Origin: Candidatus Mediterraneibacter avicola
GTDB taxonomy: Bacteria > Bacillota > Clostridia > Lachnospirales > Lachnospiraceae
Assembly (NCBI GenBank): GCA_019115385.1
Contig: DXDR01000003.1
Coordinates: 1 to 45,358 of the forward strand
DNA length: 45,358 nt
Direction of reading: 5' to 3'
Made by a program: the position numbers and the translations under genes. The notes beneath the pieces were generated by a model. That model made no database searches. It saw nothing but the letters and a program-made list of their open reading frames with translations, and was not told where the DNA came from. This document shows, one piece after another, positions 8,660-16,569 of the stretch (the first letter of the stretch is position 1; the number at the start of each line of letters is the position of its first letter).

Positions 8660-9301
8660 TTAGCGCACCGGCAGCTCTCTGATTTCGCGGAGGATCTCTC
8701 TGCCCGCCTGCCACTCGTCCTCCGCTGCCAGAGCGAGAAAGCCCCGGCCATTTCCGGTCTGCCAGTCGTAAAAGCTATGCTCCCCTTCCGCCAGTCTGTG
8801 CAGAGCGGCCATGATCGTTCCGCCGTGAACCACAAAGGCGATACTCCTTTTCTTTTCTGCAGCGCCCTTCTTCAACCATCTGCATACCCCTTCCACACAG
8901 CGGCTTCGAAATGTTTCCTGATCTTCTCCTTCCGGGAAAGCCAGAACGCCTCCGCTCTCAAGCCATGCGATATAGGCCGGGTCGTCTTTCAGCTCCTCAT
9001 AGGTCTTTCCCTCAAATCTGCCGAAATCACACTCCCTGAGTTCCGGTTCCGTTACAATCTTCTGTCCCGGATAAATCAGTTCCGCCGTCTGAACACAGCG
9101 TTTCATAGGGCTTGCTACGATCATCTCTGCCGGCGGATAAAAAGGAGGGTATTTTCCTTCCTTTTGACTTTTCAGATACATTTCTCTTTTCTTATGAAAA
9201 GACGTTACCGACCCGGAAGACAGGACTTCGTCTGTTCTTCCGATATACTGCTTCTTTTCATTTCCCGGCGTGGGCAGATGCCGGATAAAAATCACTTCCA
9301 T
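8660..9301 (-). CDS. cobC: Histidine phosphatase, probable alpha-ribazole-5'-phosphate phosphatase (CobC)
   Basis: This is a phosphoglycerate-mutase-fold phosphatase. The N-terminal motif RHLPTPGN replaces the usual RHGET-like signature and carries the phospho-acceptor His near residue 8. SPMKRCVQTAEL supplies a second phosphate-binding Arg, ECDFGRFEGKTYEEL the acidic motif, and FVVHGGTIMAAL the second catalytic His. CobC removes phosphate from alpha-ribazole phosphate or adenosylcobalamin phosphate at the end of cobalamin assembly. That role rests on position: it overlaps cobS by 10 bases. The fold alone would fit many phosphatases. A GGAGG lies six bases before the ATG. Confidence 0.85.
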   Translation of the reverse strand: MEVIFIRHLPTPGNEKKQYIGRTDEVLSSGSVTSFHKKREMYLKSQKEGKYPPFYPPAEMIVASPMKRCVQTAELIYPGQKIVTEPELRECDFGRFEGKTYEELKDDPAYIAWLESGGVLAFPEGEDQETFRSRCVEGVCRWLKKGAAEKKRSIAFVVHGGTIMAALHRLAEGEHSFYDWQTGNGRGFLALAAEDEWQAGREILREIRELPVR

Positions 9302-10077
9302 AAAAAACCTCCTGCCAGAACAAGGGCTGCCAGCATTCCCAGTTCACAGAGCTGGAGAAAATACCCGGCCAGATCTCCTGTCGTACCTCCGAACTGCTTT
9401 TTACACAGACGGTAATAGTAAAGAAAGATCACAGCCGCGGCCGCCAGCATTGCAGCCCCTTGGACCGGCGACAGAAGGCACATCAGAGTCCCGGCCAGAG
9501 CCGCCCATAGAATGAGCACGATCCGAACTCTGGTCTTGTGGGCGCTGTCCTGAAATGTTCTGAGAAGGCCGCTGTTTTTTGCCGCCGGAAAGGTCACCAC
9601 TGAAATCCCGCTCAGCGCTCTGGAGAGCACATACATACAGGAGGCCGCCGCCAGAGTGTTCCGGCTGTTCCCGTTGCCCGGCACTTCGCTCCACAGAGCA
9701 AATGTAAAGAGAAGCCAGCAGCACAGACCGATCACGGCAAAGGCGCCGGTGTGGGGATCTTTCAGAATCTCCAGCTTTTTCTCTTTGCTTCCCCATGAGG
9801 CAAGGGCGTCCGTGGTGTCGGCAAATCCGTCCAGATGGATCCCTCCGGTCACAAGGACAGGAATCAATGTCATCACGGCAGAAAAAAGGACGACTCCGCA
9901 GTCGGTAAATCCAAGAAGCACCGTCGCGGCCAGATACTGCAGGACCCCAACAGCTGCGCCGACTACAGGAAAAAAGCACATCGCGTACTTCATATTTTCT
10001 TCCTTCCACTCCACTGCCGGGACCGGAATTTTCGAGTACATGGACAGGGCCACTGCCAGTGATTTTACCAGATGCAT
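9292..10077 (-). CDS. cobS: Adenosylcobinamide-GDP ribazoletransferase (cobalamin synthase, CobS)
   Basis: This membrane enzyme joins AdoCbi-GDP with alpha-ribazole (or its phosphate) to give cobalamin (or its phosphate). The 261 residues contain about six to seven hydrophobic helices. The CobS signature around GGIHLDGFADTTDALAS and EILKDPHTGAFAVIGL holds the acidic residues that bind Mg2+. A conserved FGGTTGDLAGYF segment lies near the C-terminus. The ATG directly follows the cobT stop with no gap, and its ribosome site lies within the end of cobT, so the two are translationally coupled. Confidence 0.95.
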   Translation of the reverse strand: MHLVKSLAVALSMYSKIPVPAVEWKEENMKYAMCFFPVVGAAVGVLQYLAATVLLGFTDCGVVLFSAVMTLIPVLVTGGIHLDGFADTTDALASWGSKEKKLEILKDPHTGAFAVIGLCCWLLFTFALWSEVPGNGNSRNTLAAASCMYVLSRALSGISVVTFPAAKNSGLLRTFQDSAHKTRVRIVLILWAALAGTLMCLLSPVQGAAMLAAAAVIFLYYYRLCKKQFGGTTGDLAGYFLQLCELGMLAALVLAGGFLWK

Positions 10078-11136
10078 TTACTTCAACTCCTCATATTGCT
10101 GTACATGGATCTCATCAAAGGTGCTCATCTTCCGATACACTGCCAGACCCATTTCCAGAAGGGGCAGAGCCGCCACTGCTCCGCTTCCCTCACCCAGAGA
10201 CATATTGCACTCGAGAAAAGGCGAAAGCCCCAGTGCCTCCAGTACCAGCCCTCCGGCAGGTTCTCCCGAGCGGTGGGATGGCAGCATGTAGTCTGACGCA
10301 TCCGGCGCCAGACGGGCCGCGCAGAGAGCCGCTACAGACGAGATAAAGCCGTCGATCACCACAGGGATCCGGCAGATGGCCCCGCCTAAGAATACTCCTG
10401 CCAGACCTGCAATGTCCAGGCCGCCGACTTTTGCCAGTACGTCCAGAGGATCCTCCGGATCTGGCCGGTTCAGCCTTACAGCCTGCCGGATCACCTGAAT
10501 TTTCCTTGCAAGTCCCTCTGTGCTCAGACCGGCTCCCCTCCCTGTCACCGTTTCCGGATCACAGCCGAGAAGAACAGACGCCACGGCGCTGCTGGTAGTG
10601 GTATTCCCGATTCCCATTTCTCCGGTGGCGATCAGGTCATATCCCTCATCCGCCAGTTTTTCCACAATACGGATGCCGGTAAGAACCGCCTGCTCTGCCT
10701 GCTCCCTGGTCATGGCAGGACCACGAGCCATGTTGCCGGTTCCCCGGGCGATCTTGTACTCTTCTCTGGTCAGGCCGGGCACATCCGAAGCCATGCCGAT
10801 ATCCACGGGAAACAGATCCACTCCCGCTACCTGCGCCATCATACACACACTGGCAGCGCCCCGGGTAAAATTCTCCGCAACAATCGCCGTAACCTCCTGC
10901 CCTGTCTGAGTCACGCCCTCAGCCACCACGCCGTTATCTGCACACATGATCACAAGAGCTTTCTTGTCAAGACCAAAATCCACCCTTCTCTTCATCCCCG
11001 CCATTCGGCTCACTGCATCCTCCAGCTTTCCCAGACTGTGCAGCGGCTTGGCTACCATATTCCAGCGCTTCCTGGCCTGCTCCATCCAGTAGCCGTCTGC
11101 CGGACTGATTTTTCTCAATTTTTTCTGCAATTCCAT
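10078..11136 (-). CDS. cobT: Nicotinate-nucleotide:dimethylbenzimidazole phosphoribosyltransferase (CobT)
   Basis: CobT transfers phosphoribose from nicotinate mononucleotide to the lower-ligand base, making alpha-ribazole phosphate. The 352-residue length is typical. Motifs seen are MCADNGVVAEGVTQTGQ, DIGMASDV, ATGEMGIGNTTTSSAV and the C-terminal SLGEGSGAVAALPLLE, whose Glu corresponds to the catalytic base. The ribosome site GGGAG sits immediately beside the arm of the inverted repeat at 11145-11215, so the structure could affect initiation. No bzaAB/bluB-type base-synthesis genes are in the window, so which lower ligand is used is unknown. Confidence 0.95.
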   Translation of the reverse strand: MELQKKLRKISPADGYWMEQARKRWNMVAKPLHSLGKLEDAVSRMAGMKRRVDFGLDKKALVIMCADNGVVAEGVTQTGQEVTAIVAENFTRGAASVCMMAQVAGVDLFPVDIGMASDVPGLTREEYKIARGTGNMARGPAMTREQAEQAVLTGIRIVEKLADEGYDLIATGEMGIGNTTTSSAVASVLLGCDPETVTGRGAGLSTEGLARKIQVIRQAVRLNRPDPEDPLDVLAKVGGLDIAGLAGVFLGGAICRIPVVIDGFISSVAALCAARLAPDASDYMLPSHRSGEPAGGLVLEALGLSPFLECNMSLGEGSGAVAALPLLEMGLAVYRKMSTFDEIHVQQYEELK

Positions 11137-11144
11137 ATTCTTCT

Positions 11145-11215
11145 CCCAAAGGGGACTGACCCCTTTTATTCAAGTTGTCTGACAATTTTACCAAAAGGGG
11201 TCAGTCCCCTTTGGG
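11145..11215. repeat. Perfect 23-bp inverted repeat between cbiA and cobT
   Basis: The arms at 11145-11167 and 11193-11215 are exact reverse complements with a 25-nt spacer. Each arm has its own short palindrome (AAAGGGG-ACTGA-CCCCTTT). The spacer contains another (TTGTC-T-GACAA). On the minus strand there are two similar units of about 40 bases. Each starts ATTRTCAGAMAACTT and ends in a GGGG-N5-CCCC hairpin. The right arm covers the last codons and stop of cbiA, and the left arm abuts the cobT ribosome site. It resembles REP-type dispersed palindromes; no transposase is nearby. Confidence 0.9.
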
Positions 11216-12784
11216 TAAAGTTTTCTGATAATTTCTGCATTTTCCCACGAATCTCTCTGCGAATTTTCTGCACGAAGGCAGATACAGATGAGGGAATCCT
11301 GCGAAGAGATTTTTTTCTGCGTGGATGCAGTTCCAGCTCCGTTTTCCATCGGGCTTGACAGCGGTGCAGCTGCTGCCGTTGTCTGTGCTGTCCCAGTAGT
11401 GGAACTCGTGTCCGCGGATTTTTTCTCCCGGCGCCAGCCAGCTGTCTGCCGCTGTGCCCGGCCCTGCACCTTCTCTCCGGCTGATCTCCACATAGCCGAA
11501 CCGGGACAGCCGGCCTGTGGGGAAGGCTTTTCCTCTGATGATCCCTGCCATGGGCCAGTCTCTGCCGTTTTCGTCCTGCAGGGTTTCGTGCAGATACAAA
11601 AAGCCGCCGCACTCGGCCAGACAGGGAATGCCCTTTTCTATGGCCCGGCGGATGGAATCCCTCATGCTGCGGTTAGGAGACAGGTCGCCGGCATCCAGTT
11701 CCGGATAACCGCCGCCCAGGATGATACCGTCTGCTTCGGGAAGCTGCCTGTCTGAAAGAGGACTGAAAAAGACCAGACGGCATCCCAGTTCTTCCAGAAG
11801 TTCCAGATTGTCTTTGTAGTAAAAGCAGAACGCCCGATCCCGGGCCACGGCAATGCAGGGGCCGTCCGGGTTCTTTCTGCTGTTCGGGCTGTCACAACTG
11901 CCCCATCTGTCCGTCCGCTCCTCCTCCTGCATCACTGCACTTTCGGCAATCTGCAGGATCTGATCCAGATCCACTGTCTCAGACAGGATATCTCCTGCTT
12001 TTCTGATCTGCTCTTTTAATCCGTCTGTCTCTTCCGGCGTCACCAGGCCCAGATGCCGGCTTTCAAAACAGAAGGCCGGATCCCGGGGGATATATCCGAG
12101 CACGGGAATCGGATGGCCTGAGCTTTTCAGCTCCCGCTCCAGCATCTCTTTCAGCCGGGGATAGAGCCCTGCTGAAACCTGATTCAGCAGAATTCCCTGT
12201 ATCCCGCTGTCCCTTCTGTACTCCACCATCCCTTTTATCACCGCGGCAAGGCTGAGCGCCGCGCCCCTGCCGGGCACAACAAGGATCACCGGAAGTTTCA
12301 GCGTCCGGGCCACATGGTAGGAACTGGCCTCTGCAGAGTCCAGGGACATACCGTCATAATATCCCATAACTCCTTCCGTGATCACAAGGTCTGCTCCTTC
12401 CCCATGTCGGGCATATGATTTCTGCAGAGTATCTTCGTCCGCGAAAAAGAGATCCAGATTTTCCGAATCCACACCCAGCACTTCCCGGTGAAACATGGGA
12501 TCAATATAGTCCGGGCCGCATTTGCAGGCTTTCACTGCAAGACCTTTCTTCTGAAAGGCTGCCATGAGGGCGCAGGAAACCGCTGTTTTCCCGCTGCCGC
12601 TGGCAGGCGCAGCCAGAAGAATACCCGGAACGTGAACATCCTGCTTCCGGCCGGCCGGAGATCTGTTTCCTGCAAATGCGTTTTCTACAGACCTGTTTTC
12701 TGCAGGCCCGTTTTCTGAACACCTGCTTTTCGGAGATCTGTCTTTCGCTGTATTGTTCTGAACCACTTCCGTCTGCTCCTCCAT
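11201..12784 (-). CDS. cbiA: Cobyrinate a,c-diamide synthase (CbiA/CobB)
   Basis: This enzyme uses ATP and glutamine to amidate the a and c side chains of the cobalt-containing ring. Residues about 50-250 form the P-loop dethiobiotin-synthetase-like domain (APASGSGKTAVS; EGVMGYYDG). The C-terminal half is a class I glutamine amidotransferase with GGGYPEL, nucleophile Cys in LAECGGFLYLHE and the HEFHYWD His. At 527 aa it is longer than usual because of about 48 extra N-terminal residues, which contain six pentapeptide repeats (residues 13-42). The last codons and stop lie inside an inverted repeat. The ATG has AGAAGAGG upstream. Confidence 0.94.
   Translation of the reverse strand: MEEQTEVVQNNTAKDRSPKSRCSENGPAENRSVENAFAGNRSPAGRKQDVHVPGILLAAPASGSGKTAVSCALMAAFQKKGLAVKACKCGPDYIDPMFHREVLGVDSENLDLFFADEDTLQKSYARHGEGADLVITEGVMGYYDGMSLDSAEASSYHVARTLKLPVILVVPGRGAALSLAAVIKGMVEYRRDSGIQGILLNQVSAGLYPRLKEMLERELKSSGHPIPVLGYIPRDPAFCFESRHLGLVTPEETDGLKEQIRKAGDILSETVDLDQILQIAESAVMQEEERTDRWGSCDSPNSRKNPDGPCIAVARDRAFCFYYKDNLELLEELGCRLVFFSPLSDRQLPEADGIILGGGYPELDAGDLSPNRSMRDSIRRAIEKGIPCLAECGGFLYLHETLQDENGRDWPMAGIIRGKAFPTGRLSRFGYVEISRREGAGPGTAADSWLAPGEKIRGHEFHYWDSTDNGSSCTAVKPDGKRSWNCIHAEKNLFAGFPHLYLPSCRKFAERFVGKCRNYQKTLPKGD
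12660..12749. repeat. Six degenerate 15-bp tandem repeats in the 5' end of cbiA
   Basis: Six units of exactly 15 bases fit end to end, for example GACCTGTTTTCTGCA and GGCCCGTTTTCTGAA on the plus strand. They encode pentapeptides on the minus strand (AKDRS, PKSRC, SENGP, AENRS, VENAF, AGNRS). Being a multiple of three, gain or loss of units keeps the frame. Confidence 0.9.
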
Positions 12785-12821
12785 CTGAACCTCTTCTCTT
12801 TTTCACGCCGACGTATCCGGC

Positions 12822-14171
12822 TTATATTCCACCCCGGTCCTGATCGGAGTCTGTCTCCTGCTCTTTTCCGCCGGCGGAAATGATATACACCGGATTCAGC
12901 CCCGTCATCATATGATATCCGCCCAGTTCTCTGGCTCTGGATACGCACAGCTGAGTGATCTCCATATCAGGCAGAAGCCCCTCCTGCGCTGCATCCATCA
13001 CTTCCTTTATGGTTTCCATAGAAATTGCATTGATCACAATACGTACCTCCGGGTTTTTCCCGGTCACAGCTTTCAGGATTTCCTTCAGTCTGCCGCCGCT
13101 TCCGCCGATAAATACATGGGTGGGCGGCTCCAGATCACTCAACGCCTCCGGCGCCTGTCCTTCGATAATGCGGATGCCGTCGGCATAGAACTTTCTCCGG
13201 TTCTGTTCAAGCAGCTCCAGAGCCTGAGGATTCTTTTCCACCGCATACACCCGGATCCGGTCAGAGCAGCGGGCGGCTTCCACAGACACAGAACCGGTAC
13301 CTGCTCCCACGTCATAGACAACCGCATCCCCGGTCAGATCTAGACGGGCCAGACTGACCGCCCGCACTTCCTCTTTCGTCATGGGAACCTTTCCCCGGAT
13401 AAACGCATCATCCCGTATATGCGGTTCCACCTGATTTTCCGGCCGGGGATTTTCGATCAGCGCCGTACACAGCCCCTCCACATCTTCCTCTCTCAGTTCT
13501 GCAGGCCTGCCGGAAATGATCTTTTCATTGGAACAGGACAGCCTGCTGCCCACAGAGACTGTCACGTCATCCAGTCCGTATTCCCGCAGTTTCCGAAGCA
13601 TCCGGCTGCCTGCATCCTTCCCGCCCAGCAGAAGAAATGTCTTCCGGCTGCGGGAGACCGTCTGAATAAAGTTTTCCTCCCGCCCGTGAAGGCTTACTGT
13701 GGATGCGTCCTCCCAGGTAGTCTGAAGCCGCGCCGCCAGGTAAGACACTGAGCAGATTCCCGGTATCACTTCCATATCATACTGCCCGGACGCTTCAGAA
13801 AGGAGCTGCTCCAGCTTCTTTGCCCCGCTGTAAAATCCGGTGTCCCCGGAAAAGACCACCCCGATACACCGCCATTCCCGGTGCGCCTGTATATAGGAAA
13901 AAATGTCCTCCGCCAGATGCGCCTCGAAAAATACCTTGCTGTTTCTCCCGCCGGAATTCTCACTATCCAGGTCTGTTCCCGGCTCCCTGCACGGCAAATC
14001 CTCCCCAAGCATCTCCCGGACAGTCTGAAGCATCCGCTTCGCTCCGATCAGGCACTGGCAGCGTCTGACCGCCTCATTCGCCTGACCGGTCAGCCCCTCC
14101 GCCGTCCCCATTCCAATCCCTACAAGGAAAATTTTCTGTCTGCCATCCTTCTTGTTTCTGCTCTCACACAT
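12822..14171 (-). CDS. cbiET: Cobalt-precorrin-7 C5-methyltransferase / cobalt-precorrin-6B C15-methyltransferase fusion (CbiET)
   Basis: Two SAM-dependent methyltransferases are in one chain. CbiE spans residues about 10-215, with FLVGIGMGTAEGLT at the start and VIPGICSVSYLAARL in the middle. CbiT spans about 235-430, with SAM motif VYDVGAGTGSVSVEAA and the FIGGSGGRLKEIL segment. CbiT also decarboxylates the acetate side chain at C12. Such fusions (CobL-like) are known. I start at 14171 (MCESRN), with AGAGGG seven bases upstream; it overlaps the cbiH stop by 8 bases. An ATG at 14204 would add 11 residues. A short acidic tail ends the protein. Confidence 0.95.
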   Translation of the reverse strand: MCESRNKKDGRQKIFLVGIGMGTAEGLTGQANEAVRRCQCLIGAKRMLQTVREMLGEDLPCREPGTDLDSENSGGRNSKVFFEAHLAEDIFSYIQAHREWRCIGVVFSGDTGFYSGAKKLEQLLSEASGQYDMEVIPGICSVSYLAARLQTTWEDASTVSLHGREENFIQTVSRSRKTFLLLGGKDAGSRMLRKLREYGLDDVTVSVGSRLSCSNEKIISGRPAELREEDVEGLCTALIENPRPENQVEPHIRDDAFIRGKVPMTKEEVRAVSLARLDLTGDAVVYDVGAGTGSVSVEAARCSDRIRVYAVEKNPQALELLEQNRRKFYADGIRIIEGQAPEALSDLEPPTHVFIGGSGGRLKEILKAVTGKNPEVRIVINAISMETIKEVMDAAQEGLLPDMEITQLCVSRARELGGYHMMTGLNPVYIISAGGKEQETDSDQDRGGI

Positions 14172-14895
14172 CTTTATACCCTCTGGGCGTGACCATGCGC
14201 CCATTTAGTTCCACAGTCTGCGAATTTCCGATAAATACCGTAGAAAACATATCGGCCTGTGCGTCTTTTAACTGCTCCAGAGAAAGAATCCTGACAGACT
14301 CTCCCTTTCTCCCGATATTCCTGGCAATCCCGCACACATTTGCCCCGTCCCTGTATTCCAGCACAATACGGCAGGCCCGGCTCAGGTAATCTGCCCGTTT
14401 TCTGCTGGACGGATTATACAGGCAGATCACAAAATCCGCCTCCGCGGCCGCCCGCAGCCGCTTTTCGATTTTCTCCCAGGGCGTCAGAAGGTCGCTTAAG
14501 CTGACCACTGCAAAATCATGCATCAGCGGCGCCCCCAGAAGAGCCGCCCCGGCAGACGCGGCCGTAATGCCGGGCACAATCTCAATCTCTGTTTCCGGGT
14601 AGTCCTTCCCGATCTCACAGATCAGGCCCGCCATCCCGTAAATTCCCGCGTCTCCGCTGCAGACCAGCGCCACATCCTGCCCTTTCCCCGCCTCCTCAAA
14701 GGCCATCCGGCAGCGGTCCGCTTCCCTGCGCATGGGCGTAGTCAAAAAAACTTTTCCCGGAAACAGATCCCGGATCAGGTCGATATATACGGTATAGCCG
14801 ATAATGACCGGGCAACGCTCAAGCACTTTCCTTGCCCGCACCGTCATCTGCTCTTCCGAGCCCGGACCCAGACCTGTCACATAAATTTTATTCAT
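14164..14895 (-). CDS. cbiH: Cobalt-precorrin-3B C17-methyltransferase (CbiH/CobJ)
   Basis: CbiH methylates C17 and drives ring contraction in the anaerobic pathway. It is a tetrapyrrole methylase of 243 aa with KIYVTGLGPGSEEQMT at the start, GYTVYIDLI (family specific), LVCSGDAGIYGMAG, and EIVPGITAASAGAALLGAPLMHDF. The start at 14895 (MNKIYV) has AAGGAG seven bases upstream; an in-frame ATG at 15018 would prepend 41 unrelated residues and overlap cbiF. The ring contraction in the anaerobic route also needs CbiG downstream, which is not in this window. Confidence 0.95.
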   Translation of the reverse strand: MNKIYVTGLGPGSEEQMTVRARKVLERCPVIIGYTVYIDLIRDLFPGKVFLTTPMRREADRCRMAFEEAGKGQDVALVCSGDAGIYGMAGLICEIGKDYPETEIEIVPGITAASAGAALLGAPLMHDFAVVSLSDLLTPWEKIEKRLRAAAEADFVICLYNPSSRKRADYLSRACRIVLEYRDGANVCGIARNIGRKGESVRILSLEQLKDAQADMFSTVFIGNSQTVELNGRMVTPRGYKDV

Positions 14896-14923
14896 TCTGT
14901 TCTCCTTCTTCCCCGTTCTTTTC

Positions 14924-15706
14924 TCAGCGTTCGTCCTGCTGTTCCCGGAGCTGCTCTGCCGCCTGCCGGAATTCTGTGGTAAAGGAAGGATCATACAGCT
15001 TCGATCTCTCATATTCACCCTGCAGGATCTCTCCCACCACGATCAGAGCGGTTTTGCGGACACCTTCCGCCTCCGCCGTCTCTGCCAGTGTTTCCACCGT
15101 ACATCTGAGCACCTTCTCCTCCGGCCATGTGGCCTTATACACAACAGCCGCAGGAGTCCCGGGAGCATATCCTCCCTGTATCAGTTCTTCCGAAAGCTGC
15201 CTGAGCATGCCTGCACTCAGAAAGATCACCATAGTCGCCTGATGAGCCGCAAAGCTTCGGATGGACTCCCTCTCAGGCACAGGCGTTCTTCCCGCCATGC
15301 GGGTGATCACCACAGACTGGGATACGCCGGGAAGTGTATACTCCGCCTCAAGGGCCGCAGCAGCCCCACAGAATGAGCTGACCCCCGGGCATACTTCATA
15401 GGCAATGCCTTTTTCATCCAGCCGGTCCATCTGCTCTTTTATGGCGCCGTACAGACAGGGGTCGCCTGTATGCAGACGGACCACCCGCTTTCCTTCCGCC
15501 TCTCCCCTCTCCAGCACTTCCATCACTTCTTCCAGCGTCATTTTAGCGCTGTTGTACACCTGGCAGGAGTCCCGGCAGAAAGAAAGCAGCTCAGGATTGA
15601 CAAGAGAACCTGCATAAACTACAATGTCCGCCTCCTGAAGAAGCCGCTGTCCCCGCACAGTGATCAAATCTGCCGCTCCCGGCCCCGCCCCTGCAAATGT
15701 AATCAT
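14924..15706 (-). CDS. cbiF: Cobalt-precorrin-4 C11-methyltransferase (CbiF)
   Basis: This tetrapyrrole methylase of 260 aa methylates C11. Visible motifs are FAGAGPGAADLITVRGQRLL at the N-terminus, VYAGSLVNPELL (typical of CbiF/CobM), RLHTGDPCLYGAIKEQ, and VCPGVSSFCGAAAALEAEYTLP. The ATG overlaps the cbiL stop (ATGA), and GGGGGAA lies just upstream. A short polar tail follows the catalytic domain. Confidence 0.95.
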   Translation of the reverse strand: MITFAGAGPGAADLITVRGQRLLQEADIVVYAGSLVNPELLSFCRDSCQVYNSAKMTLEEVMEVLERGEAEGKRVVRLHTGDPCLYGAIKEQMDRLDEKGIAYEVCPGVSSFCGAAAALEAEYTLPGVSQSVVITRMAGRTPVPERESIRSFAAHQATMVIFLSAGMLRQLSEELIQGGYAPGTPAAVVYKATWPEEKVLRCTVETLAETAEAEGVRKTALIVVGEILQGEYERSKLYDPSFTTEFRQAAEQLREQQDER

Positions 15707-16569
15707 AGCCTGTTCCCCCTTTTCTTGTCCGCACCTTTTTCCGAACTGTCCTTTACCACAAGGAGAGAATAGTAACCGGCCTGCTCCGGTATTTCCTCCG
15801 TGCTCTGAAAGATCCGCTCGCCTTCCATGCCGCAGTTTTCCACCATCTTCGCCTCCAAACCCTTTTCTGCAAGAAGGGCTTTTACTTTTCCCAGTTTCCT
15901 GCCCGCTTTCATCAACACCTTTGTTCCCGGCAGCTTCAGTCCTTCCTCAATGTCATAGGAAGCAGGAAGAATGTGCAGTTCTTCCCTGTTCTCTGCCAGA
16001 GAGCAGTCCATCCGGGCGGCAGCCGCGCAGAAGGAGGTCACCCCGGGCACAAGGGCTGTGTCATATCTCATCCGCTTCAGCCGCCTGTGCACATACATAC
16101 AGGTAGAATAGACGGAAGGATCGCCCAGCGTAAGAAAGACCACATCTTTTTCCCGGTCCAGAAGCTCCGCCACCGCCCGGACGTCAAGATCATGGATTTC
16201 TTTCAGCCTCTCCTTCTCTTTGATCATAGGCATGGGAAGAAACAGCACATCTTTCTGCTCAATTTCCGAGCATGCCTTCCGGGCTGTCTGATAAGCCACA
16301 CAGCCGGACAGATATCTGCTGTATCTGCCGTTTCCCGTGTGCCCGTCCTGTCCTGTAACTTTTGCTTCATCCCCGTCTCTTTCACTCTGCGGGCTCTGCT
16401 CCTGATGCAGCCGCCTGGCCGCTTCGCAGCTGCAGACCGGCTCCTTCAGTTCAGGATCTGATACGGGGACCGCGATCACACTGCACTCCCGGATCACGCG
16501 AAGAGCCTTTAATGTCATCAGCTCCGGATCTCCCGGCCCTACCCCTGCGCCTGTGAATTTTCCGCTCAT
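15703..16569 (-). CDS. cbiL: Cobalt-precorrin-2 C20-methyltransferase (CbiL)
   Basis: CbiL adds the C20 methyl group to cobalt-factor II/precorrin-2, the first ring methylation after cobalt insertion. Motifs are FTGAGVGPGDPELMTLKAL, VVFLTLGDPSVYSTCMY, LVPGVTSFCAAAARMDCSL and VLMKAGRKLGKV. The family is usually about 230 aa; this copy has 288 because of a hydrophilic insertion at about residues 50-90, rich in Glu, Asp, Gln and Gly, between the first strand region and YQTARKACSEI. It overlaps both neighbours by 4 bases. Confidence 0.94.
   Translation of the reverse strand: MSGKFTGAGVGPGDPELMTLKALRVIRECSVIAVPVSDPELKEPVCSCEAARRLHQEQSPQSERDGDEAKVTGQDGHTGNGRYSRYLSGCVAYQTARKACSEIEQKDVLFLPMPMIKEKERLKEIHDLDVRAVAELLDREKDVVFLTLGDPSVYSTCMYVHRRLKRMRYDTALVPGVTSFCAAAARMDCSLAENREELHILPASYDIEEGLKLPGTKVLMKAGRKLGKVKALLAEKGLEAKMVENCGMEGERIFQSTEEIPEQAGYYSLLVVKDSSEKGADKKRGNRL

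Noticed and set aside
11201-11240. Frameshift at the cbiA 3' end caused by the inverted repeat
   Set aside because: The C-terminal ERFV segment is normal for the family and only a few extra residues come from the repeat.
12822-14171. Separate cbiE and cbiT genes
   Set aside because: The frame is continuous across both domains with no stop, start or frameshift; it is one fused gene.
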